Positions 1-7,929 are shown, counted from the stretch's first letter. The stretch is 33,471 nt of DNA from Brasilonema bromeliae SPC951 (GCF_012912135.1 NZ_QMEB01000035.1:1-33471), one strand, 5' to 3'. The notes: generated from the letters alone by a model not told the origin. Numbers and translations: made by a program.

Positions 1-112
1 AATGTTAATTAATGTCTAGCTTTGTCCAACAATTTAGTTACAGTTTCTAGCCCCTTAGTTCCTGAAGCCGTATCGCACTTGGGAAATGTGGGCTAAAGTG
101 GGCTAAAAATAA

Positions 113-151
113 TTTCCCCCCTGCCGTTCTTATATGTGGCTCGGGGGGAAA
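113..151. terminator. Stem-loop, likely terminator of the gene to the left
   Basis: TTTCCCCCC (113-121) and GGGGGGAAA (143-151) form a perfect 9-bp stem around a 21-nt loop. A-rich sequence follows on the plus strand, so the minus-strand reading also ends in T-rich sequence, and the element could stop transcription in either direction. A direct repeat of GTGGGCTAAA lies just before it (about 88-107). The remaining bases of 1-365 are AT-rich with no open frame and should hold the promoter of the pentapeptide gene. Confidence 0.5.
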
Positions 152-365
152 AAATAGGTGGTAGACTATAGAGTTTCTGTATAACTTGATGTCTCTATTC
201 TATTAACTGTGTTCACTTTTGTACAGTCTAATCATAAGAATTTACGGTATTTTCACAACATCTTTACTAGTTCTTTATTCTCGCTATCTCTGGAGCTAGT
301 CTTATATATAAGTGTAGCATTACATCTTTGACCAAACTTTCTAACTTGAGTCTCTCTGTAAAAAT

Positions 366-932
366 ATGAACATTAAAATTGTCACGGCTACGGTTCTGTT
401 TACTTTTTTTGGGTTGACAGCACAAGCCTTCGCACTCAACGAGCAAGACTTGGAACTTTTGAGAACAACAAATACTTGTCCTCGTTGTGATTTAAGTGGT
501 GCTGATTTATCTCAAGCTAGATTAAGTGGAGCCAATTTACGAGAAGCAAACTTAAAGGGTGCGAACTTATCTCAGGCAAACCTCACAAATGCAGATCTCA
601 CAGGTGCAAATCTAGAAACTGCAGTTTTAACTTCCGCAAACCTCTCGAATGCTTCCCTAACAGGTGCGAATCTCAAATTAGCATCTCTGGACAATACCAA
701 TTTGACTTCTGCTGGGTTTATAGGTGCCAATTTAGAAGCTGCCAATCTCACAGGAGCTAAACGACAGTATACAAACTTTCGAGGAGCAAATTTCCGTTTG
801 ACCACAATGCCCACAGGCACTGTCACTTCTGACAAAAATTATGGCTGGTCACTACAGCGTCCAGCTCAACAAGTTGAATGTGATAAGTTCAAAAACCAGA
901 AGGTTCCTGGTACAACTTGTCGCGGGGAATAA
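366..932 (+). CDS. Exported pentapeptide-repeat protein
   Basis: This 188-residue protein starts with a typical signal peptide: a short basic start, a hydrophobic run at residues 7-20 and an AQAFA-type cleavage site near residue 23. A short segment with two cysteines (CPRC, near residue 39) precedes about 20 pentapeptide units of the A(N/D)Lxx form, roughly residues 42-145. These should fold into a right-handed quadrilateral beta helix. The C-terminal 40 residues lack repeats. The product is probably periplasmic or thylakoid-luminal. Secreted pentapeptide proteins with this CxxC-like head are common in cyanobacteria, but their function is mostly unknown and none is claimed here. The gene appears to be monocistronic, since 330 bases rich in inverted repeats follow it. 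Confidence 0.9.
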   Translation: MNIKIVTATVLFTFFGLTAQAFALNEQDLELLRTTNTCPRCDLSGADLSQARLSGANLREANLKGANLSQANLTNADLTGANLETAVLTSANLSNASLTGANLKLASLDNTNLTSAGFIGANLEAANLTGAKRQYTNFRGANFRLTTMPTGTVTSDKNYGWSLQRPAQQVECDKFKNQKVPGTTCRGE

Positions 933-1262
933 GGAGGACCAGGGGAGCACCTTTAGCAGGAGAGCAGGGGAAGAAATTACTTGCTTATTCCGCGTCTTCC
1001 CTACTTGCTCATCTCCCTCACTACTCCATCTTCCCCACTTGCAAAAGGGAGCATCCCAAATGTGTAAATTTATTTTATTTTGTAGTGCGGGCCGGACAGC
1101 CCGCTTCGGTTATAAACTGGGGAGCAAGATGCTCCCACTACCATTTTTTTTGCAAAATTGGGATGCTCCCCTTGCAAAAAATAATTGAAGTTAAATTAGC
1201 ATTTGGTTAACATTTCTTTATCATAGGAAAAATGACAAAACAGTGTGTAACTTAATTCACCA
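933..1262. other. Gene-free interval rich in inverted repeats
   Basis: I see no credible gene here. The first 100 bases are C/T-rich with repeated CTCC and CCCTCA words. The centre (1047-1170) is a nested inverted-repeat element, listed separately. The last 90 bases before the M20 gene are AT-rich and may hold its promoter. No clear Shine-Dalgarno sequence precedes the ATG at 1263. Confidence 0.6.
1047..1170. repeat. Nested inverted-repeat element (MITE-like)
   Basis: The outer arms GGGAGCATCCCAA (1047-1059) and TTGGGATGCTCCC (1158-1170) are perfect 13-bp inverted repeats. Both are bordered by CTTGCAAAA on the same strand. Two further perfect hairpins sit inside: GCGGGC/GCCCGC (1087-1104) and GGGAGCA/TGCTCCC (1120-1136). 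The total span is about 124 bp with no coding capacity. This is the architecture of a small dispersed palindromic or MITE-like repeat; membership of a repeat family was not tested. Confidence 0.6.
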
Positions 1263-2444
1263 ATGCTTACTCATATTAAAGACTTGGCAACAAAACTGTC
1301 ACCCCGCTTAATTGAGATTCGCCGTCACATCCACTCTCACCCAGAACTCAGTGGTCAAGAGCAGCAAACATCTGCTTTTGTTTCTGGTGTTTTATCTTCT
1401 AGTGGTCTTCACGTACAAGAAGGAGTCGGTAAAACTGGAGTGATTGCAGAACTGCAAGGGACTGGCAAAGATGAACGTTTATTGGCAATTCGCACTGACA
1501 TGGATGCGCTACCAATTACAGAACGCACCTGTTTAGAGTTCGCCTCTCGCTCACAAGGTGTCATGCACGCTTGTGGTCATGATGTCCACACGACAGTCGG
1601 TTTAGGAACAGCAATGATACTGTCTCAAATGGCAGAGGAGTTACCGGGTGGAATACGGTTCTTATTTCAGCCAGCAGAGGAAATAGCCCAAGGTGCTAGT
1701 TGGATGGTAAACGATGGCGCAATGAAGCAGGTATCAAATATACTTAGTCTTCATGTTTTCCCCTCGATACCCGCAGGTTCCATTGGTGTGCGTTACGGCG
1801 CGTTAACGGCAGCTGCTGACACTATAGAGATTATCATTATCGGTGAATCTGGACATGGTGCTCGTCCTCATGAGGCGGTAGATGCTATCTGGATTGCTTC
1901 GCAAGTCGTAACCACACTGCAACAAGCAATCAGCCGAACCCAGAACCCTTTACGTCCTGTCGTGTTAAGCATAGGGCAGATTAACGGTGGCAGAGCACCG
2001 AATATAATTGCTGATAAAGTGCAGTTGTTGGGAACAGTCCGTTCTCTCCATCCCGAAACCCGTGCCAATCTGCCAAATTGGATTGAAAAAATCGTCGCTA
2101 ATGTTTGTGATTCCTATGGTGCAAAATATCAGGTAAACTATAGCCAAGGCGTGCCTAGCGTGCAAAACGATTATTTCCTAACGCAGTTGACGCAAGCAGC
2201 AGCAGAGGAAGCATGGGGTAGCGATCGCGTTCAAGTGTTACCCGAACCTTCTCTTGGTGCCGAAGATTTTTCTGTTTATTTAGAACACGCTCCTGGTAGC
2301 ATGTTTCGCTTGGGTGTGGGCTTCAAAGATAGAATCCTTAATTACCCATTACACCATCCCCTCTTTGACGTAGATGAATCTGCCATTATTACTGGAGTTG
2401 TCACGATGGCGTACACAGCTTACAAATATTGGCACCAAAATTGA
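1263..2444 (+). CDS. M20 family metal-dependent amidohydrolase (IAA-amino acid hydrolase/hippuricase type)
   Basis: This 393-residue cytoplasmic enzyme should hydrolyse an N-acyl or N-aminoacyl amide bond. It belongs to the M20D group with IAA-amino acid hydrolases, hippurate hydrolases and N-acetyl-diaminopimelate deacetylase; the substrate cannot be told from sequence. The metal-site motifs are visible: HACGHD (C104, H106), PAEE (E139/E140), LHV (H164) and a late HHPLFDVDE histidine near residue 366. The dimerisation insert with GHGARPHEAVDA lies near residues 197-208. Length is normal for the family. A stem-loop at 2517-2550 separates it from the convergent hemerythrin gene. Confidence 0.93.
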   Translation: MLTHIKDLATKLSPRLIEIRRHIHSHPELSGQEQQTSAFVSGVLSSSGLHVQEGVGKTGVIAELQGTGKDERLLAIRTDMDALPITERTCLEFASRSQGVMHACGHDVHTTVGLGTAMILSQMAEELPGGIRFLFQPAEEIAQGASWMVNDGAMKQVSNILSLHVFPSIPAGSIGVRYGALTAAADTIEIIIIGESGHGARPHEAVDAIWIASQVVTTLQQAISRTQNPLRPVVLSIGQINGGRAPNIIADKVQLLGTVRSLHPETRANLPNWIEKIVANVCDSYGAKYQVNYSQGVPSVQNDYFLTQLTQAAAEEAWGSDRVQVLPEPSLGAEDFSVYLEHAPGSMFRLGVGFKDRILNYPLHHPLFDVDESAIITGVVTMAYTAYKYWHQN

Positions 2445-2516
2445 TAAACTTAAATATCTAAATAAAAACTCCCAGCACTCTTGTACTGGAAGTTGATACT
2501 TTAGCGAGACTAATCA

Positions 2517-2550
2517 CTAGACGCAAAACAAAGCAAAAATTTGCGTCTAG
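2517..2550. terminator. Stem-loop between convergent genes
   Basis: CTAGACGCAAA (2517-2527) and TTTGCGTCTAG (2540-2550) form an 11-bp perfect stem with a 12-nt A-rich loop. It lies between the stop of the M20 gene (2444) and the stop of the minus-strand hemerythrin gene (2563), so it probably serves as a bidirectional terminator. A weaker ACTnCCAG/CTGGnAGT hairpin lies at about 2468-2493. Confidence 0.65.
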
Positions 2551-2562
2551 TACTTCCATAGA

Positions 2563-3612
2563 CTACTTAGCGCCGACTACGCCCAATTTCTTTTGGAGCT
2601 CGGTCTTAGCAGCTTTGAATTCTGTAGCCAGTTGCTCGCTTTGCTCCGTGCTCAAGTTGTTGCGAATAGCAGCGAACATGGAGCTTTCTTCTTGACGAAT
2701 ATGGTCGCCAACAGCGTCCATCAGCTGTTTGATTTTACCTTTGAATTGCTCCATGTTAGAGGGGTTAAGACCCTTGATTTGCTCTAACATCTTCTTCATT
2801 TCAGCTTGCTCGTCATACAGTTCTTGAGTATCGTTCTGACCGTAGAAAGGACGTACTCTGGGGTAGACGACTTGCTCTTCAGCTTCAGCGTGAGCACTCA
2901 AATCCTTGTAGATTTGACCAAAGTACTCTTGAATCTTTTGGGGATCTTGGCTAGCCAAAAGTTCAGTGAACAAGGTGTTAACCTTGCCGTGATCCAAACG
3001 AATAACATCTTGGATGTTCAGATCCTTCTTGTCAGTGTTTTGGGTAACAGCGCTACCGACAACGCCGCTGACTGCAGCCATAGCGTCTTGCACGCGTGCC
3101 CAAATACCTTGCTCCGCTTCTTGTCCGGTCAGTTCGCGGACACCCAAAATTTCCAGAACGCCTTTGAGTTGCTCTTGGTGAGCGCGGTTCTCAAAGTTGA
3201 TGGTGTTTAGAGGTCCGAGAGCCAGCATGACGTCAGCACCAACTTTTTGTGCTGCTTTGTGAACTGTCAAGCCGGTCATGACTTGTTGGTGCTTCAGCAA
3301 TTCATGCTGAAAGACTTTCTCGTACAGGCTCAGCTCAGAGCCTTGTTGCAATTTACGAACCTTTTCAATTAACTCTGTAACGGTCTTCTTTGGCTCGGCT
3401 TGGATGCCATACTGACCGATTACAGTTTCCAAAACGCCCAGATTTTTTTTGTCATCTTCGAGAAAGTTCCGGAGGCGATCAGCAATTTCTTGGTCACTGA
3501 CTTGTTTGATAAGCTGTTCTTCATTTTCAATCAGCAACTGTTGAAGTGCTTTCAGATCTGCCAGTTTAATAGCAATAGCAGAACGCTTTGTATCATCTAG
3601 TGTTGCAACCAT
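2563..3612 (-). CDS. Hemerythrin HHE-domain protein with an N-terminal helical-bundle domain
   Basis: This 349-residue soluble helical protein has two parts. Residues 200-320 are a hemerythrin-like four-helix domain with di-iron ligand candidates H208 (RLDHGK), H241 and E245 (HAEAEEQVVYP), and H304 and E308 (DHIRQEESSMF). Residues 1-190 form a second bundle with E29, E62, H103, H108 and H145 at spacings that suggest a ferritin-like fold; that part is inference. HHE proteins bind O2, NO or iron and often serve in oxidative or nitrosative stress or as iron regulators. A GAGGGG Shine-Dalgarno-like sequence precedes the ATG. The gene is divergent from the DUF2993 gene, across a shared 259-bp AT-rich promoter region (3613-3871). 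Confidence 0.88.
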   Translation of the reverse strand: MVATLDDTKRSAIAIKLADLKALQQLLIENEEQLIKQVSDQEIADRLRNFLEDDKKNLGVLETVIGQYGIQAEPKKTVTELIEKVRKLQQGSELSLYEKVFQHELLKHQQVMTGLTVHKAAQKVGADVMLALGPLNTINFENRAHQEQLKGVLEILGVRELTGQEAEQGIWARVQDAMAAVSGVVGSAVTQNTDKKDLNIQDVIRLDHGKVNTLFTELLASQDPQKIQEYFGQIYKDLSAHAEAEEQVVYPRVRPFYGQNDTQELYDEQAEMKKMLEQIKGLNPSNMEQFKGKIKQLMDAVGDHIRQEESSMFAAIRNNLSTEQSEQLATEFKAAKTELQKKLGVVGAK

Positions 3613-3871
3613 TTTCTGGTTCCCCTCAGGATCAAGTTTTTTGCGTTATTTACATTCTCAAGGTGACACAATCATGAATAAGCTTCCATCTTTCTTTTGA
3701 CCGATAGCTCATAAACTCTGGATAGAAAAAGGAGAAAAAAACTTCATCTTTTATAATTTCTACTTGGAGATAGATAGTTACTTTCACGATGCTCTATCGC
3801 TAGATAGAGAAAAATTTTTTGCAAATTCTCTAGATTGACGCAAGGATAGTTAAAAAGGAGATAAAAGCATA

Positions 3872-4612
3872 ATGCCCGATAGTCCAGGGCTAGGAGAGCA
3901 AGCGCTGAATAAAGCCGCAGAAATAGGGTTATCTAGCCAGTTAGATAAAGTAGAAGATTTGAATGTAGATGTCAAAACAGATCCTCTGAAACTGGTTCAA
4001 GGAGAAGTCGATTCAGTCTCAATTGAAGGCAAAGGATTGGTAATGCAAAAAGACCTCCGAGTGGAGGAGTTGAAAATGCAAACCGATAGCGTTGCCATTA
4101 ATCCCTTGAGTGCAGCTTTTGGTAAGATTGAACTGACAAAACCAACGCAAGCAAGTACACTAGTTGTTTTGACTGAAAACGATATCAATCATGCCTTTAA
4201 CTCGGAATATGTCCGTTCACAATTGCAAACCCAGAAAATTCACATCAACGGGCAGTTAACGACGATTATTCCTCAACACGTAGATTTTCATTTACCTGGT
4301 GAGAATAAAGTCGCATTAGGAGCTTCTATTCTATTAAGAGAAACCAATGAAACTCACCAAGTTGCTTTTTCCGCAGTGCCGAAAGTGAGTGCTAACGGAC
4401 AAACAGTTTCTCTAGAAAATGTTGAGTATGGTGATACAAAAGAAATCTCACCAGAGTTGACAAAAACTTTGATAGATGCAACGAGCGAAATTTTGAATTT
4501 AAGTAACTTCGATTTAGAAGGAATGACCCTACGAGTTAAACAACTCGAGGTGGAAACAGGTAAACTGATACTGCAAGCAGAAGCTTACGTCGAGCAAATT
4601 CCCTCAGCATAA
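3872..4612 (+). CDS. DUF2993 (LmeA-like) family protein
   Basis: This 246-residue protein matches the cyanobacterial DUF2993 family by its opening (GLGEQALNKAAEIGLSSQL), its alternating beta pattern and its conserved LTENDINHAFNSEYVRSQL segment near residues 103-121. DUF2993 includes mycobacterial LmeA, a phospholipid-binding cell-envelope protein. A TULIP-like lipid-binding role is therefore possible here but not shown. I see no signal peptide or membrane helix. A strong AAGGAGAT Shine-Dalgarno lies about 10 bases before the ATG. Only 29 bases separate it from the next gene, so the two are probably co-transcribed. Confidence 0.8.
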   Translation: MPDSPGLGEQALNKAAEIGLSSQLDKVEDLNVDVKTDPLKLVQGEVDSVSIEGKGLVMQKDLRVEELKMQTDSVAINPLSAAFGKIELTKPTQASTLVVLTENDINHAFNSEYVRSQLQTQKIHINGQLTTIIPQHVDFHLPGENKVALGASILLRETNETHQVAFSAVPKVSANGQTVSLENVEYGDTKEISPELTKTLIDATSEILNLSNFDLEGMTLRVKQLEVETGKLILQAEAYVEQIPSA

Positions 4613-4641
4613 AATTAGGATACTTTAGGATACTAAAAATT

Positions 4642-5184
4642 ATGGAAACTACAGAGAGAACTTCGACACCGTTCCCAAATCTCCCACCAGTTATTGAAAG
4701 TGACGATAGAGAGTATCATGATACTGGTGTACCTAGCACAGTTGCGATCGCAGGACATCCCTTACACCCCCTGAGTGTCATCTTTCCCATAGCCTTTTTA
4801 GCCGCCGCCTTGGGTAGCGACTTCGGCTACTGGTTAACTCATGATTTCTTTTGGGCAAGGGCTTCGCTGTGGTTAATCGGACTTGGATTGCTTGGAGGCG
4901 TGGTAGCAGCGCTAATCGGCATAAGCGACTTTTTACAAATTGAACGAGTCCGCAAGCGTTCTGCTGGCTGGGTGCACCTGACTCTTAACGTGGCTATCCT
5001 TGTTTTGAGTGCCATCAACTTCATTCTGCGTCTCGGCAATCCTGAGTCAGCAATATTACCTTGGGGTCTCATAATCTCACTTATTGTTGGTACGCTGACG
5101 AGTGCTTCTGGCTGGTTCGGTGCTGAACTATCCTATCGCCACAAAATTGGTGTAGTGGGTGCTGGTAGTAGAAGATATCCGTGA
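4642..5184 (+). CDS. DUF2231 family integral membrane protein
   Basis: This 180-residue protein has about 45 polar N-terminal residues followed by four hydrophobic helices, near residues 46-66, 75-97, 112-130 and 137-158. The GHPLHPLSVIFPIAF motif at the start of helix 1 and the GISDFLQI motif after helix 2 are typical of DUF2231 proteins. Their function is unknown, although they often occur near redox or heme-related genes. The C-terminus (YRHKIGVVGAGSRRYP) ends just before a repeat-rich gap and is a few residues shorter than some relatives, so a small 3' alteration is possible. It lies 29 bases after the DUF2993 gene. Confidence 0.85.
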   Translation: METTERTSTPFPNLPPVIESDDREYHDTGVPSTVAIAGHPLHPLSVIFPIAFLAAALGSDFGYWLTHDFFWARASLWLIGLGLLGGVVAALIGISDFLQIERVRKRSAGWVHLTLNVAILVLSAINFILRLGNPESAILPWGLIISLIVGTLTSASGWFGAELSYRHKIGVVGAGSRRYP

Positions 5185-5773
5185 CAAAATTTTAGATTTC
5201 GCCAATAGCAACCCAAAAAGCTTTCGTGTAATACCATTTCTTTGTGAGGCTGCGCCAAATTTTCTTGACTTCTTCTTTCTTTCTTTGTGTACTTTGCGCC
5301 CTACCCTGCGGGAAGCCCTCCGGGTTCTTAGAGTATCTGAAATTTAACAGTTATCAGTTATCAAGTACCAGCCGCAGTACCAGCCGCAGTACCAGCCGCA
5401 GTACCAGCCGCAGTTATCAGGTAGGAAACGGACTCGTCCGCGTAGGTAGCTGCGTAGGTAGCTGTTTACTGTTCACTGTTCACTGTTTTAACAGCCTCAC
5501 TCGAAGACAGGCGACTGTCGTACATGGTTTCCCAACTTGTTCGCGTCTCGTCTGCCCGTACACGCTACGCAAAGAAGAACACCAAGAAAACGAATGAGTG
5601 CAACAACTTTATTTCTTTAGTAGCGTGAACAGATTGTCCGCCCTGATCTAAAAGTCATGATTTCATGATGAGATCAATATCTTGCCCATCTCAAATATTG
5701 AACGGGCAAGACTGGTATCTCAAAAAAACACACAAGAAATGAATCTTGTTATAAGTATGACTAAGGCTGTGAA
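5185..5773. other. Repeat-rich gene-free interval
   Basis: I see no real gene here. The interval holds, in order: a copy of an ATACCATTTCTT...GCTGCGCCAAA motif (from 5231) that resembles the left end of the element at 13156; a C/T-rich run; a palindromic GCGGGAAGCCCTCCGGG patch; STRR heptads (CAGTTAT, CACTGTT); a 12-bp tandem array (listed separately); and a duplicated GCGTAGGTAGCT. Frames open across it only encode repeat translations such as STSRSTSR and have no start context. Confidence 0.6.
5364..5413. repeat. 12-bp tandem repeat, four copies
   Basis: AGTACCAGCCGC repeats four times without mismatch at 5364-5411, followed by AG. It is inserted between two CAGTTATCAG heptad fragments. The perfect identity of the units points to recent expansion. 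There is no dyad symmetry and no spacers, so it is not CRISPR. Confidence 0.85.
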
Positions 5774-7009
5774 CTACCCACCACCAACCGCAAGCGGTAT
5801 GGTGGGGGCTTCCAACTTCACGGAGGAAGGCCTCATCGTGGGCTTGCGCCCTCGAATTGGTCTTACTTCCTCTCCATTGGCGTTAGCCTCCCCTGTCCCA
5901 GAGGAGGACAGCATTCTGACACCTTCTGTTCTAATATTCATCGCAGCATTACCATCTCTATCGTGATGAGTACCGCAACTAGGACAAACCCAGGTTCTTG
6001 TATTTAGTGACAACTCTTTGATTTGATAATGGCAATTAGAGCAAAGTTTGGAACTAGGAAACCATCGGTTTATTTCTATCAACATCCCGCCATTACGTTC
6101 TAATTTGTAAGACAAGAAGTTGACGAAAGTCCCCCATCCCGTATCAGATATTGCTTTTGCTAGTTTGTCGTTACGAACCATGCCCTTGACGTTTAGGTTT
6201 TCAACTACAACGACTTGATTGTTATCAACTATCTTTCTAGATAGCTTATGTAAATAGTCTTGGCGGACATTGCTAACTTGTTCGTATACTCTAGCTACTT
6301 TTCTTAAAGCCTTTCTACGACGACTACTACCTTTTACTTTTCGTGCAGCAATACGTTGTTTCTTGGCTAATTTCTTTTCATATTTGGCTAAGTGTTTTGG
6401 GTTTGGATATTTGGAAACTTTTTCACCGTCGTAGGTAATTGCAAAATCTTTTATTCCTAGGTCAACACCAATAACCTTGCCATCTGTACTAGGTGTTGGG
6501 TAATCGTCTTCATATTCCATCAACACAGAAGCGTAGTACTTACCAGAAGGACATTTACTAACGGTGACAGTCTTGATAGTCCCATCAAGTAGACGATGAA
6601 TATTCGCTTTTACAACGCCTAACGTTCCAGGAAATTTCAGGCAATCATTGACTTGTTTTACCTTCTGTGGATACTGGATGGACTGACGATGATGTCTTGA
6701 CTTGAACTTAGGATATTGCGCTCTACCATCAAAAAAGTTTTTGTACGCACGACTAAGATTGAGACTTACAGATTGTAAAATCTGTGAGTAGCATTCTCCT
6801 AGCCATTCAGTTTCTTCATCTTTTTTGAGTGCTGGCAATAAAGAATTTAGCCCAGATTGAGACAAACCTTTTCCAGTTGCCTTGTAGGTTTCAATGCACT
6901 TGTTTAAACCGTAATTCCACCACCAGCGAGCACATCCAAAATGCTGTGCAAGTATCTTGACTTGTTGGTCTGTGGGATACAACCTAATTTTTACGGCTTG
7001 TCGTCTCAT
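5774..7009 (-). CDS. tnpB: TnpB, RNA-guided nuclease-type IS200/IS605 protein (OrfB)
   Basis: This 411-residue TnpB has an N-terminal helix-turn-helix_16-type region (from KIRLYPTDQQ), the OrfB_IS605 core and a C-terminal zinc ribbon. The RuvC residues appear intact: D183 in GVDLGIKD, E270 in VVVENLNVKGM, and the aspartate of DRDGNAA near 350-352. Zinc ligands are C323, C326, C342 and C345. TnpB proteins are known to cut DNA guided by an omegaRNA made from the element's right end. The protein ends in LAVGGG, encoded by the right-end hairpin itself. A start at 7009 gives the usual MRRQAVKIRLYP opening. No frameshift is visible. Confidence 0.93.
   Translation of the reverse strand: MRRQAVKIRLYPTDQQVKILAQHFGCARWWWNYGLNKCIETYKATGKGLSQSGLNSLLPALKKDEETEWLGECYSQILQSVSLNLSRAYKNFFDGRAQYPKFKSRHHRQSIQYPQKVKQVNDCLKFPGTLGVVKANIHRLLDGTIKTVTVSKCPSGKYYASVLMEYEDDYPTPSTDGKVIGVDLGIKDFAITYDGEKVSKYPNPKHLAKYEKKLAKKQRIAARKVKGSSRRRKALRKVARVYEQVSNVRQDYLHKLSRKIVDNNQVVVVENLNVKGMVRNDKLAKAISDTGWGTFVNFLSYKLERNGGMLIEINRWFPSSKLCSNCHYQIKELSLNTRTWVCPSCGTHHDRDGNAAMNIRTEGVRMLSSSGTGEANANGEEVRPIRGRKPTMRPSSVKLEAPTIPLAVGGG
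5777..5806 (-). ncRNA. Right-end hairpin, candidate 3' part of the omegaRNA scaffold
   Basis: On the minus strand CCCACCA (complement of 5800-5806) pairs with TGGTGGG (complement of 5777-5783), with an inner CCGC/GCGG stem. The stop codon (5774-5776) follows immediately. TnpB guide RNAs derive from the right end, overlap the tnpB 3' end and carry the guide just beyond the element. A guide here would begin near 5769 or lower. The hairpin is directly visible; the RNA role is inferred from the family. Confidence 0.5.
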
Positions 7010-7032
7010 CTAAACTTCTCCAAATATCGACC

Positions 7033-7062
7033 TGTTACTATTATATACAATTTTCAGTAACA
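7033..7062. repeat. Short inverted repeat upstream of tnpB, candidate left-end hairpin
   Basis: TGTTACT (7033-7039) and AGTAACA (7056-7062) are perfect 7-bp inverted repeats with an AT-rich 16-nt loop, 24 bases upstream of the tnpB start. IS200/IS605 left ends carry such subterminal hairpins. It could equally be an operator for tnpB. Confidence 0.45.
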
Positions 7063-7105
7063 GCGTTCCGGAAAAGTTGGCAACTCCTCATACATCTTTC
7101 CCTCT

Positions 7106-7301
7106 CTTACCGTCGGTAAGAATTGGTGACGCACTGGGACAAAGAAAATGAGCCACACGAGTGTTTGTTGATCTGTCGGCGCTTACGAGTACTCGTAGTT
7201 ATAAGGCTGGCTCATTTTCCCAGTCGGAACCCCGCAAAGATGCAATCGTCGTTGCCCGTCGCCTCTCCCGGCGCTAAACGGAGTACCGTTATAGCGCGGG
7301 A
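7106..7301. repeat. Cluster of palindromes
   Basis: Four separate inverted repeats are packed into 196 bp: CTTACCG-T-CGGTAAG (7106-7120); CTGGG...AAAATGAGCCA (7134-7155) against TGGCTCATTTTCCCAG (7208-7223) with one 6-nt bulge; the perfect palindrome ACGAGTACTCGT (7185-7196); and GCGCTAAACGG/CCGTTATAGCGC (7271-7297), extended by TCCC/GGGA. The last lies next to the stop codon of the glutathione S-transferase gene and may end its transcript. The frame open across part of this stretch (from 7123) is not coding-like. Confidence 0.6.
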
Positions 7302-7302
7302 C

Positions 7303-7929
7303 TTACGACGAAGAAGTTAACTCTTCTGTAATACTAATATAGGCAGGCTGTGCTTTCACTCTTTCTATCCAATCTTGGATGGCAGGAAATCGTGTCAAGT
7401 CAAATCCACCTTCATCAGCGACATGAGTGTAAGCAAACAAGCCAATATCAGCAATTGTGTAACGCTCTCCTACAAAATAAGCGTGGTTGGATAAGTGTTT
7501 TTCCATCACCATTAGAGCTGCGTAACCAGGTTCACGTTTTTGCTCTATAACTTCATGGTATTCTTGAGCTTTATCTAAAATAGAAATCCAAAATCTCAAT
7601 GTAGCGATATAAGGCTCATGGCTGTATTGTTCAAAGAATAACCATTGCAGTACTTGTGCTCGTAAAAAGGGGTCATATGGTAAAAATTCTGTTCCTTCAC
7701 TCAGATAAGTCATAATGGCATTTGATTCAGCTAAATATCTCCCTGGTTCAACTTCCAAAACGGGAATTTTTCCGTTGGAATTTTTACCTAAAAAATCTGG
7801 CGTTCGAGACTCACCTTTAGTGATATCAACCTCTATCCTCTCAAATGGCATACCAATTTGCGTCAATAAAAGACGAATCTTGTAACCATTGCCTGAGGGT
7901 AAAAAATCATACAAACGCAGGGTTTTCAT
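7303..7929 (-). CDS. Glutathione S-transferase family protein
   Basis: This 208-residue cytoplasmic protein has an N-terminal thioredoxin-like domain (residues 1-80) opening with LRLYDFLPSGNGYKIRLLL, the cis-proline loop GKIPVLEV near residues 53-60, and the glutathione-contacting ESNAIMTYLS segment near 68-77. The C-terminal all-helical domain contains the N-capping motif YTIADIGLFAYTH near 157-169. In place of a catalytic cysteine it has S12/N14, so a serine or asparagine-type class is likely. The substrate is unknown. It is divergent from the HMCES-like gene across 200 bp of AT-rich sequence. Confidence 0.9.
   Translation of the reverse strand: MKTLRLYDFLPSGNGYKIRLLLTQIGMPFERIEVDITKGESRTPDFLGKNSNGKIPVLEVEPGRYLAESNAIMTYLSEGTEFLPYDPFLRAQVLQWLFFEQYSHEPYIATLRFWISILDKAQEYHEVIEQKREPGYAALMVMEKHLSNHAYFVGERYTIADIGLFAYTHVADEGGFDLTRFPAIQDWIERVKAQPAYISITEELTSSS

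Larger units (their letters stand above)
5769..7062 (-). mobile_element. IS200/IS605-type element carrying only tnpB
   Basis: The unit comprises a full-length TnpB gene, a GC-rich hairpin overlapping its stop codon on the right-end side (5777-5806), and a 7-bp hairpin about 25-55 bases upstream of the start codon (7033-7062) that is a candidate left-end hairpin. No tnpA (Y1 transposase) gene is present, so movement would need a TnpA in trans. The exact ends are estimates because these elements do not leave target duplications. Confidence 0.6.

Noticed and set aside
572-835. Minus-strand frame of 87 codons inside the pentapeptide gene
   Set aside because: It is the antisense shadow of the repeats; its own repeat pattern simply mirrors the A(N/D)Lxx codons.
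841-1210. Two overlapping plus-strand frames after the pentapeptide gene
   Set aside because: They run through a low-complexity, palindrome-rich gap, start inside the pentapeptide gene and resemble no protein.
5364-5413. Possible CRISPR array or iteron origin
   Set aside because: 12-bp units abut directly with no spacers, and no replication gene is nearby.
5159-5597. Frames of 62 and 117 codons after the DUF2231 gene
   Set aside because: They consist of translated repeats (STSRSTSR) and palindromic patches, with no ribosome site.
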